Shown here: piece by piece, positions 51,760 to 61,797 of the stretch | How the letters are laid out: the number at the start of each line of letters is the position of its first letter | Position numbering within the stretch: the first letter of the stretch is position 1 | Assembly: GCA_017442855.1 (NCBI GenBank) | Contig: JAFSPM010000002.1 | Location: forward strand, 1 to 64,000 | DNA from: Bacteroidaceae bacterium | GTDB taxonomy: Bacteria > Bacteroidota > Bacteroidia > Bacteroidales > Bacteroidaceae | DNA length: 64,000 nt | Direction of reading: 5' to 3' | Position numbers and translations under genes: made by a program | The notes under the pieces: generated by a model | Database searches by the model: none | What the model saw: the letters and a program-made list of their open reading frames with translations, nothing else | What the model was told of the DNA's origin: nothing

Positions 51760-53361
51760 ATGGAAAAAAAATTATTGTTAGGTGATGAGGCGATTGCATT
51801 AGGTGCATTACATGCCGGACTGAGTGGTGTGTATGCATATCCAGGTACACCATCGACCGAAATCACAGAGTTTATACAAGGCTCTCCTTTAGCGAAGGAA
51901 CGCAAAGTAAGAAGCCGTTGGTGTACGAACGAAAAGACGGCTATGGAGGCTGCATTGGGCATGTCCTATATGGGTAAGCGTGCCTTAGTGTGTATGAAAC
52001 ACGTAGGCTTGAACGTCTGTGCCGACCCGTTTGTGAATAGTGGCATGACGGGTGTCAATGGTGGCGTCATCGTGCTGGTGGCTGATGATCCATCAATGCA
52101 CTCTTCACAAGACGAGCAAGATTCGCGTTTCTATGGTAAGTTTGCTATGATTCCCACTTTTGAGCCCTCTAATCAGCAAGAGGCCTACAATATGATGGAG
52201 GCAGCTTTCGAATATTCAGAGCAGCAGAATTTACCCGTTTTGATGCGCGTCACTACCCGCATGGCGCATAGTCGTGCTGTAGTGGAGGTAAAGAGCGAGG
52301 CACGTCAGCAGAATGAGCTCAACTACAATGCCGTTGCTGCCAACTGGGTACTGCTTCCCGCCAATGCCCGTAAGCGTAACGATGCGGTGACCGCCCAACA
52401 GAAACAGTTGGAAGAGGATGCCGTCAACTCCATCTATAATATGTATTGCGAAGGTCAGGATAAGTCGTTGGGCATCATCGCCAGCGGCATTGGGTATAAC
52501 TATGTCAATGAGTGCTTCCCCAAAGGCAGTCCTTATCCTGTACTGAAGATTTCGCAATATCCGTTGCCCAAGAAGCTGGTGCGTCGCTTGTTAGACGAAT
52601 GTAAAAAAGTACTTATCGTCGAGGAGGGTCAGCCTTTCATCGAAGATATCGTTCGTGGTGTCAGCGAGAGCCAGAACATTATGGGTAAGCTCGATGGGAC
52701 CCTGCCACGTACGGGTGAGTTGAACCCTGACATCGTAAAGAAGGCATTCGGTATTGAAAGCGATCAGTGCTTCGACTCGTGTGCCGATGTGACGCCACGT
52801 CCACCTGCACTCTGTATGGGTTGTGGTCACCGCGATGTCTATACAGCTTTGAACGAGGTGCTTCGTGAGTACGATAACCCTCGCGTATTTGGTGATATCG
52901 GCTGTTATACGCTCGGCTTCCTTCCCCCCTTCCGTGCTATCCATTCGTGTGTAGATATGGGTGCTTCCATCACGATGGCGAAAGGTGCCGCAGATGCCGG
53001 TCAGTGGCCTGCCGTTGCCATCATCGGTGACTCCACCTTCACCCATAGCGGCATGACGGGTCTGCTGGATGCCATAAACGAGAATGCCAATATTACGGTA
53101 ATTATCAGCGACAACCTTACCACTGGCATGACGGGTGGTCAGGATTCAGCTGGTACCAATAAGTTCGAGGCCATTTGTCGTGGATTGGGACTGAGTGATG
53201 AGCACCTGAAGGTAGTTGTTCCAATACCGAAGAATATGCCAGAGATCACGCAAATCATCCGTGACGAGATTAATTACAAGGGTACCAGCGTAATCATTCC
53301 TCGCCGTGAGTGCATGCAGACCTTACAACGTCATTTGAAACAAAAAAAAGAAGCAAAATGA
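51760..53361 (+). CDS. iorA: Indolepyruvate:ferredoxin oxidoreductase, alpha subunit
   Basis: 533 residues. The N-terminal pyruvate-oxidoreductase-like PYR domain is marked by VYAYPGTPSTEITEF; the C-terminal TPP domain by CMGCGHRDVYTALNE, GDIGCYTLGFLPP and the TPP/Mg site GDSTFTHSGMTGLL. It is the IorA form that oxidatively decarboxylates aryl-pyruvates (indolepyruvate, phenylpyruvate, 4-hydroxyphenylpyruvate) to aryl-acetyl-CoA, reducing ferredoxin. Archaeal IorA ends in a 4Fe-4S ferredoxin domain; that is absent here (ends HLKQKKEAK). The start is 2 bp after the amidase stop; iorB overlaps the stop by 4 bp. Confidence 0.94.
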   Translation: MEKKLLLGDEAIALGALHAGLSGVYAYPGTPSTEITEFIQGSPLAKERKVRSRWCTNEKTAMEAALGMSYMGKRALVCMKHVGLNVCADPFVNSGMTGVNGGVIVLVADDPSMHSSQDEQDSRFYGKFAMIPTFEPSNQQEAYNMMEAAFEYSEQQNLPVLMRVTTRMAHSRAVVEVKSEARQQNELNYNAVAANWVLLPANARKRNDAVTAQQKQLEEDAVNSIYNMYCEGQDKSLGIIASGIGYNYVNECFPKGSPYPVLKISQYPLPKKLVRRLLDECKKVLIVEEGQPFIEDIVRGVSESQNIMGKLDGTLPRTGELNPDIVKKAFGIESDQCFDSCADVTPRPPALCMGCGHRDVYTALNEVLREYDNPRVFGDIGCYTLGFLPPFRAIHSCVDMGASITMAKGAADAGQWPAVAIIGDSTFTHSGMTGLLDAINENANITVIISDNLTTGMTGGQDSAGTNKFEAICRGLGLSDEHLKVVVPIPKNMPEITQIIRDEINYKGTSVIIPRRECMQTLQRHLKQKKEAK

Positions 53362-53927
53362 AAACAGATATTATACTTTGTGGTGTAGGTGGACAAGGCA
53401 TCCTCTCCATTGCCACCATCATTGGCGAAGCCGCCATGAACGAGAGCCTATACATCAAACAAGCTGAGGTACACGGTATGAGCCAGCGGGGCGGCGATGT
53501 ACAATCGAACCTGCGCATTTCAAGCGACCCCATCGCCAGCGATTTGATTGCCCGTGGAGGTGCCGATGTTATCATCTCAATGGAACCCATGGAGGCGCTG
53601 CGCTATCTACCTTTCCTTTCGAAGGAGGGCTGGATCATCACCAGCAGTACACCGTTTAAGAACATTCCCAACTATCCCGATATGGACGTCATCAATGCCG
53701 ACCTCGCCAAATTGCCTCATGTCATCACCCTCGACATTGAGCAGATGGCCAAAGACAATGGGGTGCCCCGTTCGGCCAATGTCATCCTGTTGGGTGCAGC
53801 CCAGAAAGCCCTCGGCATTGAGTACGAAAAACTGGAAGATGCCATCCGTCGTGTCTTCGGACGTAAGGGTGAAGCTATCGTAGAAGCCAATATCAAAGCA
53901 CTGGCCATTGGCAAGGCCAATAGTTAA
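53358..53927 (+). CDS. iorB: Indolepyruvate:ferredoxin oxidoreductase, beta subunit
   Basis: 189 residues from the ATG at 53358, giving MKTDIILCGVGGQGILS, the family start; an ATG at 53310 would run back into iorA. It has the gamma-type 2-oxoacid oxidoreductase fold with VHGMSQRGGDVQS and ends with the usual helical tail. It forms the IorAB enzyme with the overlapping upstream gene. Confidence 0.95.
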   Translation: MKTDIILCGVGGQGILSIATIIGEAAMNESLYIKQAEVHGMSQRGGDVQSNLRISSDPIASDLIARGGADVIISMEPMEALRYLPFLSKEGWIITSSTPFKNIPNYPDMDVINADLAKLPHVITLDIEQMAKDNGVPRSANVILLGAAQKALGIEYEKLEDAIRRVFGRKGEAIVEANIKALAIGKANS

Positions 53928-53952
53928 TAATGAAGAGTTAATGATTAATTAA

Positions 53953-55263
53953 ATGAAACCGACTCCAATAAAAAAAGAGATTGTTGACGGACTGATTGCC
54001 AAGTTGGGCATTCAGGACTTTGCCAAAGCCACCATCCGCGAAGTAAAGCAGGTGGCAGCCACTGCAGAGAAAGAGAGTGGCGTGGAGTATATCAAGATGG
54101 AGATGGGTATTCCCGGACTGCCTGCCGCCAAAGTAGGCGTCGAGGCCCAAATAAAAGCACTTCAAGACGGTATTGCTCACTCCTACCCCGATATTCAGGG
54201 TTACCCCGAGCTGAAAAAACAGGCTTCACGTTTTGTCAAGGCATTTATTGGCGTGGACATTGCTCCCGAAGGCTGCGTACCCGTCACGGGTAGTATGCAA
54301 GGCACGTTCGCTTCGTTCCTCACCTGCTCTCAGGCCACGAAGGGCAAGAACACAGTGCTTTTCATCGACCCAGGCTTCCCTGTGCAGAAGATGCAGTTGC
54401 AAGTACAGGGTGTTCCCTACGAGACCTTCGACGTTTACGACTATCGTGGTGATAAATTGGGAGCGAAGTTGGAATCATACCTGTCAACAGGAAGAATCTG
54501 TGCCATCGTCTATTCAAACCCTAACAACCCATCATGGGTATGTCTGACAGAGCAAGAGCTTGAGACAATCGGCACGCTGGCGACGAAATACGACTGTATC
54601 ATCATGGAGGATCTGGCCTACTTCGCAATGGACTTCCGCCAGGATCTCTCCGTACCTTTCCAGCCGCCTTATCAACCAACAGTAGCTCGCTACACCGACA
54701 ACTACATGCTGCTTATCAGTGGCTCGAAGGCTTTCAGTTATGCTGGCGAGCGTATCGGTGTGGTATGCATCAGCGACAAGCTGTTCCATCGCCATTTCGA
54801 TGACCTGGCAGCACGCTACGAAGGACTGCCCTTCGGACTGGTATTCTCGACACGAATGCTCTATGCCCTGTCATCAGGCACAAGTCATTCGGCGCAGTAT
54901 GCGCTGGCAGCCATGTTCCGCGCTGCCTGCGATGGTGAGTACAATTTCCGCGACGAAGTAAAGATTTACGGAGAGCGTGCCCGCAAACTGAAAGATATAT
55001 TCTGCAAGCACGGCTTCCACGTTGTCTATGACAAAGATCTCGACAAGCCTGTTGCCGACGGCTTTTATTTCACCATCGGCTATCATGGCATGACGAGCGG
55101 TCAGCTGGCCCGCGAACTGATGTACTATGGCGTTTCGGCCATCTGCCTCGTCACCACAGGTTCTCATCAGGAGGGTTTGCGTGTGTGCACCTCATTTATA
55201 GAAGACCACCAGTATCAGCAGCTTGACGAGCGCATGGCCATCTTTGAAGAGAACAATCAATAA
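53953..55263 (+). CDS. PLP-dependent aminotransferase, class I/II
   Basis: 436 residues, fold type I aminotransferase. PLP Lys is in LLISGSKAFSYAGERIG (about 260), with the Asn/Asp part in YSNPNNPSW and ALAY-like MEDLAYFAMDF. Its place just after iorAB suggests aromatic amino acid transamination, supplying or consuming the aryl-pyruvate. Converges on the ADP-forming synthetase gene with 15 bp between stops. Confidence 0.9.
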   Translation: MKPTPIKKEIVDGLIAKLGIQDFAKATIREVKQVAATAEKESGVEYIKMEMGIPGLPAAKVGVEAQIKALQDGIAHSYPDIQGYPELKKQASRFVKAFIGVDIAPEGCVPVTGSMQGTFASFLTCSQATKGKNTVLFIDPGFPVQKMQLQVQGVPYETFDVYDYRGDKLGAKLESYLSTGRICAIVYSNPNNPSWVCLTEQELETIGTLATKYDCIIMEDLAYFAMDFRQDLSVPFQPPYQPTVARYTDNYMLLISGSKAFSYAGERIGVVCISDKLFHRHFDDLAARYEGLPFGLVFSTRMLYALSSGTSHSAQYALAAMFRAACDGEYNFRDEVKIYGERARKLKDIFCKHGFHVVYDKDLDKPVADGFYFTIGYHGMTSGQLARELMYYGVSAICLVTTGSHQEGLRVCTSFIEDHQYQQLDERMAIFEENNQ

Positions 55264-55278
55264 GTGAAGAGTTAGGTA

Positions 55279-57342
55279 TTACTCTTCCTTCATCACCAGA
55301 ATACGGGCATCAACCGCTATGACGTCGTTTTCATCGGCGAGCAGGGGGTTGATGTCTATTTCTTTTATCTCTGTGGCGAAACGCAAGAGAGTACTCAGAC
55401 GCACAATAATCTCGGCATACTTGCGCTCATTGATGCCTTTCATGCCTCGCGTTCCTTTCAGAATCTTATAGGCACGGAGGGAGTGAATCATGGAGTAAGC
55501 TTCTTCGTAGCTCAGAGGAGCAAGACCTGATGACACGTCACGCAGCACCTCGACAAAGATGCCACCCAGACCGCAAAGAACTACATGACCAAAGCGATCC
55601 TCATATTTGGCGCCAATAAACAACTCGGTACCTTTTATCATCTTCTGTACCATCACCGCCGTTGCCTCAGGAATCTGCATCATACGGTCGAACTCAGCTG
55701 CCAACACTTCCTTCGAACGGATGTTCAATGCTACGCCGCCAACGTCACTCTTATGAACAGGCCCCACGACCTTGGCCACCACAGGATAGCCCACTCGTTC
55801 AGCAAAGTCGGCCAATTCATCCTTTGAGGTAGAGACAAGTTCGGGAACAAGAGGAATACCAGCACAGGAGAGAATCTCACGCACCAGGTTAGGCGGCAAG
55901 TAGCCACTCTCATGGATACCGCCGATCAGCTTCATCAGACGGGTTATATCGGTGCCGTAAAGTTCTACTTCGGAACGTGCCGGCTCGGGGGTCTTCATAA
56001 TCTGTGTCAATGCGGTGGCCAGTGTCACCTCGTCACTGAAGTTAATGTGTCCGCGCTTCAAGAATTCCTGTACCTCTGGACCCGCTGTGCTGACACTGGG
56101 CAGAATGGGGAAAATCGGTTTTTTACATTCTTGTATCTTCTGGTGAAGCACATCATAAACCTCAAAAATTTTCACCAGACCCGGAGTGCCGAAGATAACC
56201 ATGATGGCATCAATATCGTCCATTCGTTCACAGCAGTCGATGGCAATACCCAAGTGCTCTGCCGTTCCCGTAGCCAAGATATCAATGGGATTGGCCACAC
56301 TGCTACCTGGCAATAACTTCGACTTCAACTCATCGGCCACAGGCCCCGTAAGCGGCGGTACTTGCATACCTCCTTTTGAGAGGGCATCAGTAAGCATCAC
56401 ACCAGGTCCGCCAGCATGGGTGACAATGGCAAAGTTCTTACCTGTGAAACGAGGCAACGTGAAAATGCAGCCCAATGTCGTCAGCTCTTCACGACCAAAG
56501 CAGCGCACGATGCCCGCCTTTCGGAATAGGGCCTCAACAGCAGAGTCGCTAGATGCGATAGCTCCTGTATGACTGCTGGCTGCCCTACTGCCGTTCTCCG
56601 ACGAACCAGCCTTGATAGCAGCAATACGACAACCCTTTCGGATGAGTGATGTAGCGTGGTACAACAACTTGTCGGGATCGCTGATATTTTCTATATAGAG
56701 CAGTTTTATTAATGAATCGCGTTCAGGATCGAAGTGTACGTCCATATACTCCAGTACCGTCTCAATACCAATCTGTTTGCCGTTGCCCACTGACCAGACG
56801 CTATTAAAAGGCAAGCCCTTGGTAACAGCACTCTCAAGAATGAAGACTGCCGTAGCACCACTACTTGAGATGAAATCTACACCTTTGGGATTGAGGTGAG
56901 GAATGGGCTTGGTGAACACCGAGTGATGACAGCTCGTCAAGAGGCCGATACAGTTAGGGCCTATCAGCGCACAGCCATATTTCTCACAGGTATCCAGAAT
57001 GTGCTGTTCCAGCAGAGCACCCTCATGGGTCTCCTCACTGAAGCCCGCAGATATAATAATGAATGCACGCACATCTTTCTCAGCAGCCAGATAATCTACG
57101 TAGTCGGGACAGTACTTGGCAGCCACCACAAGAATCGCCAAATCTGTAGGAGGCAATTCCTTTATGTCATGGAAGACTTTGATACCCTGCACCTCATCTT
57201 CCTTAGGATTGAGAATGCGTAGCGTACCATTGTAGCCGCCGTCTAAAAGATTACGCACCACTGCGCCACCAGGCTTGTGCTTATTGTTGGAGCCACCGAT
57301 GACAACGATGCTCTCAGGCTGTAAAAGCTGCTTATTAATCAT
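55279..57342 (-). CDS. ADP-forming acyl-CoA (acetate-CoA ligase) synthetase, fused subunits
   Basis: 687 residues carrying both halves of the archaeal/Bacteroidetes ADP-forming acyl-CoA synthetase. CoA-binding domain first (about 8-130, SIVVIGGSNNKHKPGG), then the ligase domain with the phospho-His in ASSHTGAIASS (about 260), then an ATP-grasp domain (about 470-680) with YPVVAKVVGPVHKSDVGG. It converts acyl-CoA, ADP and Pi into acid, CoA and ATP, so it would conserve energy from the aryl-acetyl-CoA made by IorAB. Opposite strand to iorAB; starts 154 bp from the first PaaK. Confidence 0.93.
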   Translation of the reverse strand: MINKQLLQPESIVVIGGSNNKHKPGGAVVRNLLDGGYNGTLRILNPKEDEVQGIKVFHDIKELPPTDLAILVVAAKYCPDYVDYLAAEKDVRAFIIISAGFSEETHEGALLEQHILDTCEKYGCALIGPNCIGLLTSCHHSVFTKPIPHLNPKGVDFISSSGATAVFILESAVTKGLPFNSVWSVGNGKQIGIETVLEYMDVHFDPERDSLIKLLYIENISDPDKLLYHATSLIRKGCRIAAIKAGSSENGSRAASSHTGAIASSDSAVEALFRKAGIVRCFGREELTTLGCIFTLPRFTGKNFAIVTHAGGPGVMLTDALSKGGMQVPPLTGPVADELKSKLLPGSSVANPIDILATGTAEHLGIAIDCCERMDDIDAIMVIFGTPGLVKIFEVYDVLHQKIQECKKPIFPILPSVSTAGPEVQEFLKRGHINFSDEVTLATALTQIMKTPEPARSEVELYGTDITRLMKLIGGIHESGYLPPNLVREILSCAGIPLVPELVSTSKDELADFAERVGYPVVAKVVGPVHKSDVGGVALNIRSKEVLAAEFDRMMQIPEATAVMVQKMIKGTELFIGAKYEDRFGHVVLCGLGGIFVEVLRDVSSGLAPLSYEEAYSMIHSLRAYKILKGTRGMKGINERKYAEIIVRLSTLLRFATEIKEIDINPLLADENDVIAVDARILVMKEE

Positions 57343-57373
57343 TGCTATTTTGCATTATTTTAGTATGATAATG

Positions 57374-57381
57374 CAAAAATA
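57374..57381 (-). promoter_or_regulatory. -7 element of the ADP-forming synthetase gene
   Basis: Minus strand TATTTTTG, exact TAnnTTTG, 31 bp upstream of the ATG at 57342. No TTTG at the right -33 distance. Confidence 0.5.
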
Positions 57382-57422
57382 ATACATTTTGATGTCAATT
57401 GTAATTCTTTCGCTCTCATTTT

Positions 57423-57453
57423 TTTGCTTTCAAATGAAAAAAATGTACTTTTG
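57423..57453 (+). promoter_or_regulatory. Promoter of the PaaK-PaaK-ACT operon
   Basis: TTTG (57423-57426), 19 bp, TACTTTTG (57446-57453). Predicted start near 57460, about 37 nt before the ATG at 57497. Divergent from the ADP-forming synthetase promoter. Confidence 0.75.
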
Positions 57454-57496
57454 TCTCCGTAAGAAAAGTACTAGTTATTTTTAATTACAGATAAAT

Positions 57497-58807
57497 ATGA
57501 TTTGGAATCCCAACAAAGAATGTATGAGCCGCGACGAGATGAGCGCGCTCCAAGGTAAAAGGCTGCACAAGATTGTGAAGTATGTTTATCACAATGTTCC
57601 GTTCTACCGTAACAAATTGCAGGAACTGGACATCACTCCCGATGATATACGTACCATTGAAGATATAACCAAGTTGCCTTTTACTACCAAGAAAGACTTG
57701 CGCGACAACTATCCGTTTGGCTTACAAGCGGCTCCGCATAGTGAAATCATCCGCATCCACGCCTCCTCTGGCACCACAGGCAATCCTACCATCGTGGGCT
57801 ATACCCGCAAGGATATCGGCGTATGGAGCGAATGTATGGCGCGTTGCCTCACGGCTTATGGTGTAACACGCGATGATATTTTCTCTGTGGCCTACGGCTA
57901 CGGACTTTTCACAGGAGGTTTGGGTGCCCACAACGGTGTGGAGATGGTAGGTGCTTCTGTGGTTCCTGCTTCTACGGGTAACACTGAGAAGCACGTCCGT
58001 CTGATTCGCGACTTAGGTATCACAGGCATTGCCTGCACACCATCCTATGCCCTCTATCTAGCAGAAACCATGGACAAGATGGGTATTACGAAAGACCAGA
58101 TCAAGTTGCGTGTAGGAGCCTTCGGCGCTGAGCCATGGACGGAAAAGATGCGCGAAGAGATTGAGGAGCGTTTAGGCTTGAAGGGCTTCAATATATACGG
58201 TTTAAGTGAGGTAATGGGACCCAGCGTGAGCTACGAGTGCCAAGCACAACATGGTTCACACATCAACGAAGACCATTTCTATCCAGAAATCATCAATCCA
58301 GTAACCTTAGAACCACTGCCTGTTGGACAACAAGGAGAGTTGGTATTTACCACCCTTACCAAAGAAGGTATGCCTGTGCTGCGTTATCGCACACGCGACC
58401 TCTGCTCATTATTGCCTGGTCAGTGCGATTGCGGGCGAACCAGCGTACGTATGTCGGCCATCCACGGACGCAGCGACGATATGCTCATCATTCGTGGTAT
58501 CAATGTCTTCCCGTCACAGGTGGAGAGCGTGGTACTGAGCATGAAGGAGTTTGCGCCTCGCTACATGCTGATTGTGGATCGTGTGAACAATCTCGACACT
58601 TTGCAGGTACAGGTAGAGTTGCGTCAGGAGTATTTCACCTCAACATTCGATACACCAGCCGCCATCGACGAACTGGAGAAGAAACTGGCTAACAAGCTGA
58701 AGAGTGTACTGAGCATTGCTGCCAAAGTGAAGCTCAAAGCGCCTAACACCATCGAGCGCAGTCAGGGCAAGAGCGCCCATGTTATTGACAATAGAAATCT
58801 TAAATAA
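57497..58807 (+). CDS. paaK: Phenylacetate-CoA ligase, first copy
   Basis: 436 residues, adenylate-forming enzyme of the PaaK family: phosphate loop ASSGTTGNPTIVGYT (about 92-106), YGLSEVMGPSVSYEC, and the hinge RGINVFPSQVE. It activates arylacetates (phenylacetate, indoleacetate) to CoA esters with ATP giving AMP and PPi. The second copy starts 5 bp after its stop; the ACT-domain gene follows, so the three form an operon. Confidence 0.92.
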   Translation: MIWNPNKECMSRDEMSALQGKRLHKIVKYVYHNVPFYRNKLQELDITPDDIRTIEDITKLPFTTKKDLRDNYPFGLQAAPHSEIIRIHASSGTTGNPTIVGYTRKDIGVWSECMARCLTAYGVTRDDIFSVAYGYGLFTGGLGAHNGVEMVGASVVPASTGNTEKHVRLIRDLGITGIACTPSYALYLAETMDKMGITKDQIKLRVGAFGAEPWTEKMREEIEERLGLKGFNIYGLSEVMGPSVSYECQAQHGSHINEDHFYPEIINPVTLEPLPVGQQGELVFTTLTKEGMPVLRYRTRDLCSLLPGQCDCGRTSVRMSAIHGRSDDMLIIRGINVFPSQVESVVLSMKEFAPRYMLIVDRVNNLDTLQVQVELRQEYFTSTFDTPAAIDELEKKLANKLKSVLSIAAKVKLKAPNTIERSQGKSAHVIDNRNLK

Positions 58808-58812
58808 TAACA

Positions 58813-60126
58813 ATGAATTACTCTGATTATTTCAATCCCGAGGTAGAGACGATGTCTGAAGACAGACTGAAGGCGCTACAGTTGGAACGCCTGCAAAAGA
58901 CGGTGCATCACTGCATGAACTCGCCTTTCTACCAGAAAAAATTCCAGGAACTGGGTATTACTCCCGAGGATATCAAAACATTAGACGACGTACAGAAACT
59001 TCCCTTCACCTCGAAGGAAGACCTGCGTGAGAACTATCCTTTCGGATTGGCTTGCGTGCCAATGAAAGACTGTGTGCGCCTGCACTCGTCCAGTGGCACT
59101 ACGGGCAATCCGACGGTGGTGCTGCACACGCAGAAAGACCTTGATGAATGGGCCAATGCGGTGGCTCGTTGTCTCTGGATGGTGGGCAGCCGCCCTGAAG
59201 ACGTGTTCCAGAACTCAGCCGGCTATGGTATGTTTACCGCTGGATTGGGATTCCAGTATGGTGCCGAGAAGGTAGGCATGCTTACCGTGCCCGCTGCCGC
59301 TGGCAACACCATCCGTCAGATCAAGTTCATCAAGGACTTTGGTACCACCGTGCTGCACGCCATTCCCAGTTATGCCTCCCGCATCTACGAAGTGATGAAG
59401 GAAGAGGGTATTGACCCACGGAAAGATACTAAGTTGCGCGTACTCTGCATCGGTGCAGAGCCTCATAGTGAGGAACAACGCCAACGCATCGAGCAGAACT
59501 TGGGCGTAAAGGCATATAACTCCTACGGCATCTCAGAGATGATGGGTCCTGGTGTGGCTTTCGAGTGCCAGGAACAAAACGGTCTGCACATCTGGGAAGA
59601 CTATTTCATCGTTGAGATTATCGACCCTGTGACGCTGAAACCTGTGCCTGACGGACAGCTGGGTGAGCTGGTACTCACCACCATCAACCGCGAGGCCATG
59701 CCTTTGCTGCGCTATCGTACCCGAGACCTGACACGCATATTGCCTGGTGAGTGCCCCTGTGGCCGTCACCACAGACGTTTGGCTCGTTTGCAAGGCAGAA
59801 GCGACGATATGATGATCCTGAAGGGTGTGAATATCTTCCCCATCCAGATTGAAAAGATTTTGTTGGGCTTCAAGGAACTCAATACCGACTACCTCATCAC
59901 ATTGGAGACAGTTGACAGCAACGACATCATGACCATCGACGTGGAACTGAACCAGATGTTCACCGATGATTACAACCGTCTCAAGTCGTTGGAGCGTGAG
60001 ATCACCCGTCAGCTCAAAGACGAGATTCTTATCACGCCTCGCGTGCGTCTCATACCTAAGGGTAGCTTAGTAGTATCAGACGAGAAGAAAGCAGTGAGAG
60101 TAAAAGATTTACGTAAACTTTTCTAA
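58813..60126 (+). CDS. paaK: Phenylacetate-CoA ligase, second copy
   Basis: 437 residues, same family as the gene just before (SSSGTTGNPTVVLHT, YGISEMMGPGVAFECQ, KGVNIFPIQIEKILL). The two share length and layout but differ clearly over most of the chain, so this is an old duplication, likely with different aryl-acid preference. Same operon. Downstream ACT-domain gene begins 13 bp after the stop. Confidence 0.92.
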   Translation: MNYSDYFNPEVETMSEDRLKALQLERLQKTVHHCMNSPFYQKKFQELGITPEDIKTLDDVQKLPFTSKEDLRENYPFGLACVPMKDCVRLHSSSGTTGNPTVVLHTQKDLDEWANAVARCLWMVGSRPEDVFQNSAGYGMFTAGLGFQYGAEKVGMLTVPAAAGNTIRQIKFIKDFGTTVLHAIPSYASRIYEVMKEEGIDPRKDTKLRVLCIGAEPHSEEQRQRIEQNLGVKAYNSYGISEMMGPGVAFECQEQNGLHIWEDYFIVEIIDPVTLKPVPDGQLGELVLTTINREAMPLLRYRTRDLTRILPGECPCGRHHRRLARLQGRSDDMMILKGVNIFPIQIEKILLGFKELNTDYLITLETVDSNDIMTIDVELNQMFTDDYNRLKSLEREITRQLKDEILITPRVRLIPKGSLVVSDEKKAVRVKDLRKLF

Positions 60127-60139
60127 AAACCATACCATT

Positions 60140-60568
60140 ATGACAATCAAACAACTATCCATTTTTTTGGAGAACAAGTCAGGCACCCTGGTCAAGGTTC
60201 TCGACCTCTTTAAGCAATCGCAGATACAGCTCATTGCCATGACGATTGCCGATACTGCTGAATATGGCATCTGCCGTATCATCTGCAGTGAGCCCACACA
60301 TGCATGGGAAGTTTTGAAGGAAGCTGGCGTGGCAGTGGCATTGACCGATGTGTTTGCCATCGAACTTGACAACAAGCCTGGCAGTGGCGCCGATGCTATC
60401 AAAGTGTTTAGCGACGCAGGCATCAGCATTGCTTACTTGTACTCATTCTTAGTAGCAGGCAAAGGCATCTTGGTGTTCCGTACCGACAACAACGAACAGG
60501 CTCGTGAGGCCATCATCCTCAACCACCTCAAGTTCGTTACGGAGAAAGAGTTGAACAATTGGGTATAA
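60140..60568 (+). CDS. Tandem ACT-domain protein
   Basis: 142 residues holding two ACT domains (about 1-70 and 71-140); MTIKQLSIFLENKSGTLVKV and FAIELDNKPGSGADAIKVF begin each. ACT domains bind amino acids; free-standing pairs of this kind are found next to paaK/ior genes and may sense aromatic amino acids. Not a DNA-binding protein by sequence. Confidence 0.88.
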   Translation: MTIKQLSIFLENKSGTLVKVLDLFKQSQIQLIAMTIADTAEYGICRIICSEPTHAWEVLKEAGVAVALTDVFAIELDNKPGSGADAIKVFSDAGISIAYLYSFLVAGKGILVFRTDNNEQAREAIILNHLKFVTEKELNNWV

Positions 60569-60573
60569 CTTAG

Positions 60574-61728
<1,155 letters not shown>

Positions 61729-61741
61729 TTATCATCCAGAT

Positions 61742-61778
61742 AAGGGGGCAATGGCTATGCAGCTTTTGCCCCCTTTTT
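61742..61778 (+). terminator. Terminator after third CE1 esterase
   Basis: AAGGGGGCAA (61742-61751) pairs with TTGCCCCCTT (61766-61775), loop 14 nt, followed by TTT. Confidence 0.85.
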
Positions 61779-61797
61779 CACGAAATCATATTAGATG

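Noticed and set aside
55266..55287. Terminator between the aminotransferase and the ADP-forming synthetase genes
   Set aside because: A 7-bp hairpin (GAAGAGT/ACTCTTC) is there but overlaps the coding end of the minus-strand gene and lacks a T-run.
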